A stretch of 64,000 bases of DNA from Francisella salimarina (GCF_007923265.1 NZ_VOJA01000003.1:248001-312000); one strand, 5' to 3'; shown: positions 49,757 to 58,057, numbered from the stretch's first letter. Notes: generated from the letters alone by a model not told the origin. Made by a program: numbers and translations.

Positions 49757-50350
49757 ATGAAAAATAAAATCGTGATTGTTGCAGACTTTATAAATGAGAT
49801 AGTCGATGAGAAAGGCGTTTTTGGAGCTCATAACGCTAAGAGAGTTAAAGATGATAAAACTATGGAAAAGGCAAATCAATTAATTGCATGGGCAAGAGAG
49901 AATAATATCATGGTTGCTCATGTAAAGGTTGGTTTTAGTAAAGATTATAAGGAGTGTTCAAAAGTTTCTCCTATGTTTAAACAAGCTCCGGAGTATGGTG
50001 TTTTGAAGTTAGATACCTGGGCAACAGATTTTCACCCAGATATGGATGTCCAAGAGCATGATGTTATAATAACAAAGCATCGTGTGAGTGCACTTTATGG
50101 AACTAATTTAGAAGTTGTTTTAAGAGCAAATAGTATTCAAGATATTATTATTTGTGGAGTATCGACTAGTTATGTGATAGAGTCTACAGTTAGAGAATTA
50201 CATGATCGCGATTATAGTGTTACAGTAGTGGCAGATGCTTGTAATGCTAGCAGCCAAGAATCGCATGAAGCGAGTTTGTCAAATCTGAATAAAATTGCTA
50301 AAATTATATGTGTAGATAATTTGTTAAAGGGAGAGTGTTTTGGTAATTAA
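49757..50350 (+). CDS. Isochorismatase-like hydrolase without the usual catalytic cysteine
   Basis: A 197-residue protein with the isochorismatase fold. The catalytic Asp is in VIVADFINEI near residue 9, and the catalytic Lys is in IITKHRVSALYGTNLE near residue 101. In the position where amidase members have Cys (GVxTnvCV), it reads GVSTSYVIESTVREL, so the cysteine is replaced. It is therefore unlikely to be a nicotinamidase-type cysteine amidase. Isochorismatases proper, which work without cysteine, are a possible alternative. It is co-transcribed with the EamA exporter. Confidence 0.8.
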   Translation: MKNKIVIVADFINEIVDEKGVFGAHNAKRVKDDKTMEKANQLIAWARENNIMVAHVKVGFSKDYKECSKVSPMFKQAPEYGVLKLDTWATDFHPDMDVQEHDVIITKHRVSALYGTNLEVVLRANSIQDIIICGVSTSYVIESTVRELHDRDYSVTVVADACNASSQESHEASLSNLNKIAKIICVDNLLKGECFGN

Positions 50351-50366
50351 ACTTACTCCCTTTTTT
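50326..50366 (+). terminator. Rho-independent terminator overlapping the isochorismatase-like gene end
   Basis: AAAGGGAG (50326-50333) and CTCCCTTT (50356-50363) form an 8-bp stem, extended inward by GTTT/AAAC, and lead into a T run to 50366. The stop codon of the gene lies in the loop. Confidence 0.7.
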
Positions 50367-50375
50367 GCTGTACCA

Positions 50376-50393
50376 TGATATAATACACTGTAT
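50376..50393 (+). promoter_or_regulatory. Promoter of the first small exported protein, copy 1 of a duplicated element
   Basis: The stretch TGATATAATACACTGTAT holds a perfect -10 TATAAT at 50379-50384, 31 bases before the ATG. The same 18 bases recur at 50968-50985 before the second gene. The -35 is weak or absent. Confidence 0.6.
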
Positions 50394-50414
50394 TGCATAT
50401 AGAGAGTAAATAAT

Positions 50415-50618
50415 ATGAATAAAATAACCTCCGTTCTTATTGGGATATTAGTCTCGATTTCGTTATTCAGCTTTTCTTATTCATTCAATGATACTGAGAA
50501 TTTGCTGTATCTTCAGGCTTACTATAATCACCAAAATGTTGAGAAAGTTAATACTTTTCATCAAGGTTCTAGAATGTCTAGATATTCAACAAATTTGAAA
50601 GTTGATGATTACAGATAG
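50415..50618 (+). CDS. Small exported protein, paralogue 1 (unknown function)
   Basis: A 67-residue protein I do not recognise. The first 24 residues are a typical signal peptide (MNKITSVLIGILVSISLFSF). The mature part of about 43 residues is polar, with a conserved core shared with the paralogue at 51007: YSFNDT, LLYLQ.Y, QNVEKVN, GSRMS.YSTN and KVD.YR. No cysteine remains after the signal peptide, so disulfide and lipoprotein forms are unlikely. It is transcribed from its own promoter after a terminator, in the same accessory block. Confidence 0.7.
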   Translation: MNKITSVLIGILVSISLFSFSYSFNDTENLLYLQAYYNHQNVEKVNTFHQGSRMSRYSTNLKVDDYR

Positions 50619-50967
50619 TTGCTTTATCAATTTATCAGGGACTCTGTTTTGAATAAAGTTCACTCTAAACCTTAATATGTGTTAGTTTCTACAGCGCTAC
50701 TGGGTTACACTTCAATAATCAATCTTTCAAAAAAAACAATTGAAAATTCTTTTTAAGTTTATCTAGGTGTTTTTTATTTTTTATATTCTTCTTCTGGTTG
50801 GTAACTTGCATTGGTTCATTCGGTAAGGTTTAAACTAGAAGCACTAAGATTCTTAGGTTCTTTATAAAATATACGCTTTAATTTGGCATAGAGGTTTTTA
50901 TTTTGGCATTTATTTAGTCATAAGATGAGTGGTTTGGTGATTAATATCGTTTCTTATTTTTGTATCG
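50619..50967. other. Gene-free stretch between the two small paralogues
   Basis: About 350 bases with no credible gene, except that the promoter region of the second paralogue begins at its end. Content is AT-rich with T runs. I see no tRNA, strong hairpin or further copy of the small gene. Confidence 0.5.
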
Positions 50968-50985
50968 TGATATAATACACTGTAT
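50968..50985 (+). promoter_or_regulatory. Promoter of the second small exported protein, copy 2
   Basis: Identical over 18 bases to the element at 50376-50393, with TATAAT at 50971-50976. The conserved bases continue a little on both sides (TTTTTG upstream, one G after a mismatch downstream), showing that promoter and gene were duplicated together. Confidence 0.6.
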
Positions 50986-51006
50986 CGAAACTTAGAGTTG
51001 AATGAT

Positions 51007-51210
51007 ATGATTAAATTAATATTTGTTTTTGTTAGAGTAGCAATTTTGATTTTTTTATTTTGCTTTTGTTACTCATTTAATGACACTAGGGATCTGCTAT
51101 ACCTTCAGACTTACTTTGATACGCAAAATGTTGAGAAAGTAAATGTTTATCATCGGGGTTCTAGAATGTCTGAGTACTCAACAAATCGAAAAGTTGATTA
51201 TTATAGATAG
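51007..51210 (+). CDS. Small exported protein, paralogue 2 (unknown function)
   Basis: A 67-residue product from the ATG at 51007. The N-terminal hydrophobic stretch (about 22 residues, MIKLIFVFVRVAILIFLFCF) is more hydrophobic than in paralogue 1, with cysteines inside, so it might be a membrane anchor rather than a cleaved signal. The mature part keeps the YSFNDT, LLYLQTYFD, QNVEKVN, GSRMSEYSTN and KVDYYR core, close to 70 percent identical to paralogue 1. I find no known domain. It is followed by an MFS gene 132 bases on. Confidence 0.7.
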   Translation: MIKLIFVFVRVAILIFLFCFCYSFNDTRDLLYLQTYFDTQNVEKVNVYHRGSRMSEYSTNRKVDYYR

Positions 51211-51342
51211 TAGTCGCCACCGATGTTTTTAATAGTTATCCGAAATAAAAGCTATTCAGCTACATAAATATCTTTCTGTTGCTCTCATTTGACTATATAG
51301 TATCAGGTAGTAACTATTATTTTATTTGGTATAGGGTTTGTT

Positions 51343-52566
51343 ATGGCATCTATAGATATATCTCTGGATACTAAGAAGAGTTTGTTTGATAAAGATATTG
51401 ACCGTAAAAAGGCTATACTTCTTACGTTTGTGGCATTTTTGTTTACTGGTTTTCAGTGTGCTATTTATGGCATGTTGACAGTACCGATTTCACAGCATTT
51501 TAATATTGATTCTAATACTATTATATTTTTTGATGGTTTCGGTTTATGGGGGCAGATTTTAGCAATGGCGACTGGAGGCATCCTTATCAAAAAAATTAAA
51601 GGCAAAAATACTTTAATAGTTGCTGCGTTATTTATGATTATAGGGTCAATTTTATCGATATTTGCTCCAGATATTTATGTTTATACAGCAATGACTTTTA
51701 TATGCAATATGGCTGTTGGTTATGTGTTAGTGTCATGCAACTATATTGTGATGGGAACTGTAGAGAAACAAGGTGAATCTGAAGGTAAACTTAGTCTTTT
51801 AAATGTATTTTTTAGTCTTGGCTTTTTATCTAGTGCTTTTATAGTTGGGAATATTCTTTTTTATACTAGTTGGCAGGCAGTATTTGTGGTTGTTATGGTT
51901 TTATTTATCATATTTATATTATTTTTATTGTCTCTTCAAATTAATGAGAAAATTGAACAGGGCGTAATCACTAAAGCAGAAAATGCATCACAGCCTAGAT
52001 TTATATTTTTGTCTAAGCCTATTGTTTTGATGGCTATAGCACTATTTTGTATAGTTTATACAGAGCAGATAATGAACTACTATAATCAACCGCATTTACA
52101 TTTTGATTTGGGCTTTAATATGAAAGATGTAGGTCTGCTAGTGGCTGTTTATACAGGGTCTCAGCTTTTGGGTAGGATCTTTTTTGGTAAATTCTTATTA
52201 CCTAGAGTAAGGATTGAGCGTTATCTTGTGGTGTCAGGGTTGGTTTTTGCTTTTGCAATATTTATTTTCATATATACAAAATCATTTGTGCTAGTACTAA
52301 TTTTAATGGCTATACTAGGGCTTAGTGATTCATGTATATATCCATCTGTTTTAGGTTATGCAATGGATAAACTTCCACATGTATCAAGTGGAGCAACATC
52401 ATTTTTAGTAACTGTTGGTGCAATTGGTATTCCGTTAGGTACATCCCTATCTGGTATGCTTGGTAACTTATTAGGGCGTGAGCCTGCAATGTTAGTAGGG
52501 CCAGTTATGCTTTTGGTACTGGTTACATTGGTAGTGATTGTACACAATTTAAAAGTCGTGAAATAG
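51343..52566 (+). CDS. MFS transporter, TsgA-like
   Basis: A 407-residue inner-membrane protein with about 12 membrane segments and a central cytoplasmic loop near residue 200 (EKIEQGVITKAENASQ). The first helix is LLTFVAFLFTGFQCAIYGML, and GLSDSCIYPSVLGYAMDKLP near residue 325 is the second-half signature. The pattern resembles TsgA/FucP-type transporters. The GH15-like gene starts 10 bases after it, so the pair may import and cut a sugar. The substrate is not known. Confidence 0.8.
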   Translation: MASIDISLDTKKSLFDKDIDRKKAILLTFVAFLFTGFQCAIYGMLTVPISQHFNIDSNTIIFFDGFGLWGQILAMATGGILIKKIKGKNTLIVAALFMIIGSILSIFAPDIYVYTAMTFICNMAVGYVLVSCNYIVMGTVEKQGESEGKLSLLNVFFSLGFLSSAFIVGNILFYTSWQAVFVVVMVLFIIFILFLLSLQINEKIEQGVITKAENASQPRFIFLSKPIVLMAIALFCIVYTEQIMNYYNQPHLHFDLGFNMKDVGLLVAVYTGSQLLGRIFFGKFLLPRVRIERYLVVSGLVFAFAIFIFIYTKSFVLVLILMAILGLSDSCIYPSVLGYAMDKLPHVSSGATSFLVTVGAIGIPLGTSLSGMLGNLLGREPAMLVGPVMLLVLVTLVVIVHNLKVVK

Positions 52567-52576
52567 TGAGGGTGTT

Positions 52577-54025
52577 ATGTCTAATACTGATCAGATAAAA
52601 AAATTTATTCAAAGTTCAAAGTATGTATACAAAAATATAGAGATACCAGAGGGTGGTAGTATTAACTATATGAATGAGGATTTGAAGCCTATCCTTGAAA
52701 ATAAACTTACATCTGTCCAAGCAAAAATCATACTGAATAAATATCATAAAGCTTTTGATATGGGTTTAACTAAGACAGGTTTTCCTAAAGCAGCGGAAAG
52801 AGATACAAACGATGATGCTACAAACTATGATGCTGTATGGGTGCGTGATGCAATTTGGGTCTATTATTACTTTAGTGAATTTAGAGAAAATGATGCTAAA
52901 ACTCTAATTAACAAGCTTTTTGAATATTATGATTCGCCGGTACAACAAGAACGCTTTAGAGATATTATAGCAAATCCAAAGTTGGCAGCAGATAAAATGG
53001 CTGTTCCTCATATCCGTTTTGATAGCTCTAGTAATTGCTATGATGATGTGATGATAAATGGTAAACCACAAGTATGGAACCATAAGCAGATGGATGCTCA
53101 TGGACTTTTTTTGTTAGCTTTAAATGATGCTTATCAAAAACAGATATTCAATGTAGACGATTCATCATTAGTAGTATTTTTAGAGCGATTTTTTGGTTTC
53201 TTAGCATCAATAAAATATTATGAATATGCTGATGCAGGTGCTTGGGAAGAAATTGATAGAGTAAATACAAGTAGTATTTCTTTGGTGGCAAATGCTGCTA
53301 AGCAATGGAAAAGTACTTTAGATAATAAAAACCTTAAGTTATCAGTAGATTTACAACAGTTAAGTAATTTAGGTATAAATAAAGTTAAAACTCAAATAGC
53401 TAGAGGTGGTGAATCACCACTTTATCATGCGGATGATATTTGTTATCGTGAAAGTGATGCTGCGATGTTGCATGTTTTTACACCATACTTTAGTGATGAT
53501 TTAGAATTTGCTGAATATCAAAAAACTTTAGCTCTAGTAGAAGATCTTGTGCGTGATTATGGAGTGATACGTTACAAAGGCGATAGTTATCAATCTGGTA
53601 ATTTTTGGTTCGAAGACGATAGTACAGCAAAAGAAAGCTTAACAGATGATGCTTCAAGTGTAGAAGAATTTGCAAAAAGAGCTAAAGGTAGATTTGAAGA
53701 TTCTGAAGCGCAATGGTTCTTTGACAGTATGTTAGCTTTGGCAATGATGAATTTGTATGATAAGTATTCACAAGAATTTAACAAAGATAAGTATTTTAAT
53801 AAAGTTGCTTGGCATCTAAAAAGAGCTCTAGCTCAAATGACAGCTAGTGATTTTATAACAGCAGATGGTCAGCCAGTTAATGCAGAGCTATTACCTGAAA
53901 GTATAAATATAGTTATTTTTGATGAGCAAAGATATTATTTACCATCTCCGATTACTCCACTTAATTGGGCGAAAGCTTCATTAGCAACAGCGCTTAAAAA
54001 GTTTAGTAATTATAATATTGAATAA
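52577..54025 (+). CDS. GH15-like (alpha/alpha)6-barrel glycoside hydrolase, phosphorylase-kinase-alpha type
   Basis: A 482-residue soluble protein without a signal peptide. It resembles the glucoamylase-like domain of family GH15 and phosphorylase kinase alpha. NYDAVWVRDAIWVYYYFSEF near residue 82 gives the conserved WVRD motif. GAWEEIDRVNTSSISLVANAAKQW near residue 222 holds the usual general-acid glutamate pair (WEE). CYRESDAAMLHVFTPYF near residue 290 and FWFEDDS near residue 338 fit later turns of the barrel. A cytoplasmic location suits hydrolysis of an imported oligosaccharide, with the MFS gene upstream. The family call is moderately sure. Confidence 0.65.
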   Translation: MSNTDQIKKFIQSSKYVYKNIEIPEGGSINYMNEDLKPILENKLTSVQAKIILNKYHKAFDMGLTKTGFPKAAERDTNDDATNYDAVWVRDAIWVYYYFSEFRENDAKTLINKLFEYYDSPVQQERFRDIIANPKLAADKMAVPHIRFDSSSNCYDDVMINGKPQVWNHKQMDAHGLFLLALNDAYQKQIFNVDDSSLVVFLERFFGFLASIKYYEYADAGAWEEIDRVNTSSISLVANAAKQWKSTLDNKNLKLSVDLQQLSNLGINKVKTQIARGGESPLYHADDICYRESDAAMLHVFTPYFSDDLEFAEYQKTLALVEDLVRDYGVIRYKGDSYQSGNFWFEDDSTAKESLTDDASSVEEFAKRAKGRFEDSEAQWFFDSMLALAMMNLYDKYSQEFNKDKYFNKVAWHLKRALAQMTASDFITADGQPVNAELLPESINIVIFDEQRYYLPSPITPLNWAKASLATALKKFSNYNIE

Positions 54026-54091
54026 AAGCCACAATTAGAATGTCCAACTTTCTAATAAAACACTTATTCTAATCTTATTATTAGTCTTTAA

Positions 54092-54120
54092 TTGATTAAG
54101 TACTACTACTAATGTAAAAT
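54092..54120 (+). promoter_or_regulatory. yajC-secDF promoter
   Basis: TTGATT (54092-54097), a 17-base spacer and TAAAAT (54115-54120) lie 37 bases before the yajC ATG. In other gammaproteobacteria this operon is usually read from tgt, so a separate promoter is needed here. Confidence 0.5.
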
Positions 54121-54157
54121 TCCTACGTTTAAAAATTAAAAATTTTCGGGAGAAAAA

Positions 54158-54514
54158 ATGAGAAAGTTACTATTATCATTATCTGCAATCGTATTATTTA
54201 CATCAACTTCATTTGCAGAAGGTGCTGAACAAGCAGCTGGTAGCCCATTAAGCTCAATCTTAATGCTTGTGGTGTTTTTTGCAATATTCTGGTTCTTATT
54301 AATTAGACCACAGCAGAAAAAAAATAAAGAACTACGTAAAATGTTATCAGAGCTTTCAAAGGGTGATGAAGTTGTCACAAATGGTGGTATGATAGGGAAA
54401 ATTGCTAAGATTGATGAGTCTTTTGTAGAATTGGAAATTGCTGAAAATGTTGTTGTTAAAATTCAGAGAAACGCAGTAGCTAATATTTTACCTAAAGGTG
54501 CTACAAAAGCTTAA
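54158..54514 (+). CDS. yajC: YajC, Sec translocase auxiliary subunit
   Basis: Small inner-membrane partner of SecDF. The 118 residues have an N-terminal signal-like segment ending at FAEGAEQAAG, then the single membrane segment SSILMLVVFFAIFWFLLIRPQQKKNKE around residues 32-55. The conserved hydrophilic domain follows, with SKGDEVVTNGGMIGKI near residue 70. The double hydrophobic start (signal plus anchor) is longer than in E. coli. It is 58 bases before secD. Confidence 0.95.
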   Translation: MRKLLLSLSAIVLFTSTSFAEGAEQAAGSPLSSILMLVVFFAIFWFLLIRPQQKKNKELRKMLSELSKGDEVVTNGGMIGKIAKIDESFVELEIAENVVVKIQRNAVANILPKGATKA

Positions 54515-54572
54515 TAAGCTAAATTTCTATAAAGTCTTTTAATTTTTTTCTTTTTATGTAAAGGAATTTTCA

Positions 54573-56510
54573 ATGAGTAATAACAGAAGCCTACCTATAA
54601 ATCAATTTCCTTTATGGAAGAATCTTTTGATAGTTGTTGTATTAGCATTGGCACTTTTTTATGCTTTACCGAATGTGTTTGGTAAAAGTCCAGCTTTACA
54701 GATTTCTCAGAAAGATGGTGATGTAAGTACACAGCTTGTCAAAAATATTGAAGATACTCTAAGTACTGACAAAATTGTTTACCAAAGAGTTAACCTCTCA
54801 GATGATAAGAGTAATGTTGCTATTATCTTCAAAGATGTCGAAGAGCAGCTAAAAGCTAAAAAGGCTCTCAAAGAAAGTCTGGGAGATGAGTATATTATAG
54901 CTATGAATATGCTTTCAAACTCTCCAGGTTGGTTATCTGCGCTAGGTGCTAACCCTATGAACTTAGGATTAGATTTACGTGGTGGTATGTATCTGATGTT
55001 AGAAGCTGATACAAATACTGCGATTAATGCTCAGTTAGATAATTCTTTAAGTACAATTCTTAGTGCGGCGAAAGATAATAATATTAATATTGTCAGCTCT
55101 AAAAAAGCCGAAGAGAAGTCAATAGTAAAAGCTCCGCAAGATTACATAGATAACGGTTTTGTTTCTGTTACTCTAGAAAACTCAGTAGGTGTTGATCAGC
55201 TAAAACAATATTTGAATACTGAATTTAGAAAGACCCAAGACCCTAATATAGTTTATAGTGTAAAAGATAATACGGTATTTATATCTTATAACAGTGCAAA
55301 AATTTTACAGCTTAGACAGGATGCTATATCACAAGTTGTGACGGTTATGCGTAATCGTATTAATGCTTTAGGTGTTGCAGAAGCATCTGTAGCTCAGGCT
55401 GGTGATAATCGTGTGGTGATTGAAATACCAGGTATGCAAGATGCAACTCAAGCTAAGCAAATTCTAGGTGGTACATCCACAGCTAGCTTTTATTTGGTTA
55501 GTCCTGTTACGGATAGGTTAGCTGCAGAAGAGCAGGGTTATAAGGTTTATTCTTTAGATAATGGCAGAGGTTATCAAAGCTATTATAGTTTAAGAGGCGC
55601 ACCTGTAGCTGGTGGTGCTGATATTATAGGCGCAAGTCCTTCTATCGATCATCAGACAGGCACTCCTATTGTTATGGTTGAGTTAGATAGAAGTGCTGCA
55701 AGCCACTTTAGGCAAATAACAGGCAAGAATATTGGTAACCCAATGGGTGTGATGCTTGTTAATACAACTTATGAAAAAGTCAAAGATAAAGATGGTAAAG
55801 AGAAAAATGTAGTAAACAAAACTGAAAAGCTAATCAACGTTGCTACAATTCAGTCAGCACTAGGATCTCAGTTCCAAATTACAGGATTAAATCAAAAAGA
55901 AGCAAATAATCTTGCGTTGATGATTAAATCAGGTGCGCTACAAGTGCCAGTGCATATCGTACAGGAAACACAAATTGGTCCAAGTCTTGGTAAAGATAAT
56001 ATCGAAAAAGGTATGCTATCTATTGTGGTAGCTCTGATTGCAGTTATAGTCTTTATCTTAGTTTACTATAGAGTCTTTGGTGTTATAGCTAATATAGCTC
56101 TTGTAATGAATTTGGTGTTAATTGTTGCTGTGATGTCAATCATACCGGGTGCTACACTTACATTACCTGGTATAGCAGGTATTGTACTGAACTTGGGTAT
56201 GTCGATAGATGGTAACGTGCTTATATTTGAGAGAATCAGAGAAGAAATTAGAGCAGGTATGCCACGTCAAAGCGCGATTCATATTGGCTATGAGAAAGCA
56301 TTTACAACTATTGTAGATTCAAATATTACAACTTTGATTGTTGCTGTTATTTTATTCTTCATAGGTAGTGGAGCAGTCAAAGGTTTTGCTATTACTCTAA
56401 TGATAGGTATTGTAACATCTATGTTTACATCTGTAACTGTCTCTAGAGCAATGACAAATTTTGTGTATGGTAAGAGAAAGAAATTAGAAAAAATTTCTAT
56501 AGGTATATAA
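54573..56510 (+). CDS. secD: SecD, protein translocase subunit
   Basis: RND-type membrane protein that uses the proton gradient to help pull proteins across the inner membrane. The 645 residues have an N-terminal membrane segment near 14-32 and a large periplasmic domain. NLGLDLRGGMYLMLEADT near residue 131 starts the P1 domain. Six-segment end: GMLSIVVALIAVIVFILVYY near residue 488, the charged LGMSIDGNVLIFERIREEIRAG near residue 545, then the last helices. It is co-transcribed with secF, 18 bases on. Confidence 0.97.
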   Translation: MSNNRSLPINQFPLWKNLLIVVVLALALFYALPNVFGKSPALQISQKDGDVSTQLVKNIEDTLSTDKIVYQRVNLSDDKSNVAIIFKDVEEQLKAKKALKESLGDEYIIAMNMLSNSPGWLSALGANPMNLGLDLRGGMYLMLEADTNTAINAQLDNSLSTILSAAKDNNINIVSSKKAEEKSIVKAPQDYIDNGFVSVTLENSVGVDQLKQYLNTEFRKTQDPNIVYSVKDNTVFISYNSAKILQLRQDAISQVVTVMRNRINALGVAEASVAQAGDNRVVIEIPGMQDATQAKQILGGTSTASFYLVSPVTDRLAAEEQGYKVYSLDNGRGYQSYYSLRGAPVAGGADIIGASPSIDHQTGTPIVMVELDRSAASHFRQITGKNIGNPMGVMLVNTTYEKVKDKDGKEKNVVNKTEKLINVATIQSALGSQFQITGLNQKEANNLALMIKSGALQVPVHIVQETQIGPSLGKDNIEKGMLSIVVALIAVIVFILVYYRVFGVIANIALVMNLVLIVAVMSIIPGATLTLPGIAGIVLNLGMSIDGNVLIFERIREEIRAGMPRQSAIHIGYEKAFTTIVDSNITTLIVAVILFFIGSGAVKGFAITLMIGIVTSMFTSVTVSRAMTNFVYGKRKKLEKISIGI

Positions 56511-56528
56511 TTTTAGGTTGGATTTATA

Positions 56529-57470
56529 ATGGAATTTTTCAAACAAAAAACAAATATAGACTTCTTAGGAATAAAAAAATATACGACAGCTTTCTCTGTT
56601 TTAATGATTGTTGTTTCATTATTTTTTATATTTACAAAAGGTCTTAATCTAGGGCTAGATTTTACAGGTGGCTATCAGGTACAGATTCAAGCGACTAGTT
56701 TACAAAACTCAGCAATAATCTCTGAAAAATTGGCTAAAGTTGGTTTTGAACATACTACAGTTACAACTTTTGGCGAAAATAATAACTATCTTATTAAATT
56801 TACACCAGATGAAGTTAATTCAAAAACTAATAGTCTAGATAGTGCCCAGCAGTATCTTAAACAACAGGTTGAGAGCTCTCTTGATACTAAAGTTTTGAGT
56901 GTGAATTATATAGGTCCACAAGTAGGTAAAGAGCTTGCTAGTAATGGTGTATTAGCAATTATAATAGCTTTAGTATGTATTTTGATCTATATAAGCGCTA
57001 GATTTGAGATGAAATTTGGTATTAGTGCATGTGTTGCCTTACTCCATGACCCTATAGTAATTTTAGGTATATTTGCAGCATTTCAACTTGAGTTTGATTT
57101 GACTGTATTAGCAGCTATATTAGCAGTGATAGGTTACTCACTAAATGATACAGTTGTAATCTACGATAGAGTGCGTGAGAACTTTAGAAAAATGCGTAAC
57201 GCTAATGTAGTTGAAGTAGTTAATAAAAGTATTAATGATACATTATCTAGAACAATTTTAACATCAGGGTTAACGATGCTAGTTGTAGTTGTGCTTTATC
57301 TATTCGGTGGTAGCTCTGTGCATAACTTCTCATTGGCTTTAATTTTGGGTATTGTAGTTGGAACATACTCATCTATATATGTTGCAGGTGTTGTGGCTGT
57401 AGCACTGGGCTTAAATAGAGAATCTCTGCTTCCTAAGCAAGTATCAAAAGAAGATATGCCAATACTTTAA
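56529..57470 (+). CDS. secF: SecF, protein translocase subunit
   Basis: Forms the SecDF pair. The 313 residues begin with a membrane segment and the GLNLGLDFTGGYQVQI signature (residues 37-52). Five further membrane segments follow. The second half holds the matching motif IGYSLNDTVVIYDRVRENFRKM near residue 200, with the conserved acidic residue and charged loop. Arrangement and length match gammaproteobacterial SecF. Confidence 0.97.
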   Translation: MEFFKQKTNIDFLGIKKYTTAFSVLMIVVSLFFIFTKGLNLGLDFTGGYQVQIQATSLQNSAIISEKLAKVGFEHTTVTTFGENNNYLIKFTPDEVNSKTNSLDSAQQYLKQQVESSLDTKVLSVNYIGPQVGKELASNGVLAIIIALVCILIYISARFEMKFGISACVALLHDPIVILGIFAAFQLEFDLTVLAAILAVIGYSLNDTVVIYDRVRENFRKMRNANVVEVVNKSINDTLSRTILTSGLTMLVVVVLYLFGGSSVHNFSLALILGIVVGTYSSIYVAGVVAVALGLNRESLLPKQVSKEDMPIL

Positions 57471-57504
57471 TATTTATTAATGTTAGTTATATAGCTAAAT
57501 GGTG

Positions 57505-57510
57505 TATAAT
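57505..57510 (+). promoter_or_regulatory. Consensus -10 before the SH3/coiled-coil gene
   Basis: TATAAT, 31 bases before the ATG at 57542, in the gap after secF. An AAAAAGGA ribosome binding site follows. The -35 (TTAGTT at 57483-57488, spacing 16) is weak. Confidence 0.4.
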
Positions 57511-57541
57511 TCTAAGGGATAAATTTAAAAAGGATTAATAA

Positions 57542-58030
57542 ATGAGAAAAATAATATTGGCTTCATTAGCTATATCTTTAGGGTTCACTTCAGGCTTTGC
57601 AATGTCAAAGAGTGAGCCTGCACAAACTCCTAAAGTTAGTGAAGTTTCACAGCAGTCAAGTAAACTTGTAGATATCTATACAAAAGATGATACTTCTTCT
57701 GACGTAACTGGACAAATTGACCTAAAAAACCAAGATAAATATAATATTTTCTACTGTAAGCAAAATAGCTGGTGCGAAGTTGTTAATAAAGAAAATGGTG
57801 ATACTGGTTGGGTTAGTTTAGAACAATTAAAGCAAGCTAAACAAAAAGCAGCTAAAATCATGCACAAGAAAAATGCAGTGAAAAGATTGGAAGAGTATAT
57901 GGTAATTCAAGATCAAAAAATTGCTCAGTTGTATGCAATGATGACGCAGCAACAACAAGAGCTTGTCAGAATTATAGAGCAGCAGCAAATGCAAATTAAT
58001 CAGCTGAAGCAAGCTTACTACCGTAGATAG
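57542..58030 (+). CDS. Exported protein with SH3-like domain and C-terminal coiled coil
   Basis: A 162-residue protein. A signal peptide covers the first 20 residues (ending FAMS). Residues about 42-92 resemble a small bacterial SH3-type domain: LVDIYTKDDTSSDVTGQI, the FYCKQNSWCEVVN core with two cysteines, then DTGWVSLEQLK. From about residue 95 a long helix rich in Ala, Lys and Gln (ending in EQQQMQINQLKQAYY) is a likely coiled coil. Function is unknown; cell-wall binding is a reasonable guess from SH3 domains. It precedes rpoH by 27 bases. Confidence 0.65.
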   Translation: MRKIILASLAISLGFTSGFAMSKSEPAQTPKVSEVSQQSSKLVDIYTKDDTSSDVTGQIDLKNQDKYNIFYCKQNSWCEVVNKENGDTGWVSLEQLKQAKQKAAKIMHKKNAVKRLEEYMVIQDQKIAQLYAMMTQQQQELVRIIEQQQMQINQLKQAYYRR

Positions 58031-58057
58031 TAACTTATAGTCTGCTATAGGAGCAAT

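Noticed and set aside
50619-50967. Possible insertion-sequence remnant between the small paralogues
   Set aside because: No transposase-like frame or terminal inverted repeat could be identified; the T-rich stretch alone is not evidence.
54034-54056. Inverted repeat ATTAGAA/TTCTAAT after the GH15-like gene as a terminator
   Set aside because: The stem is entirely AT-rich apart from one G-C pair and is followed by A residues, not T; chance is likely in this base composition.
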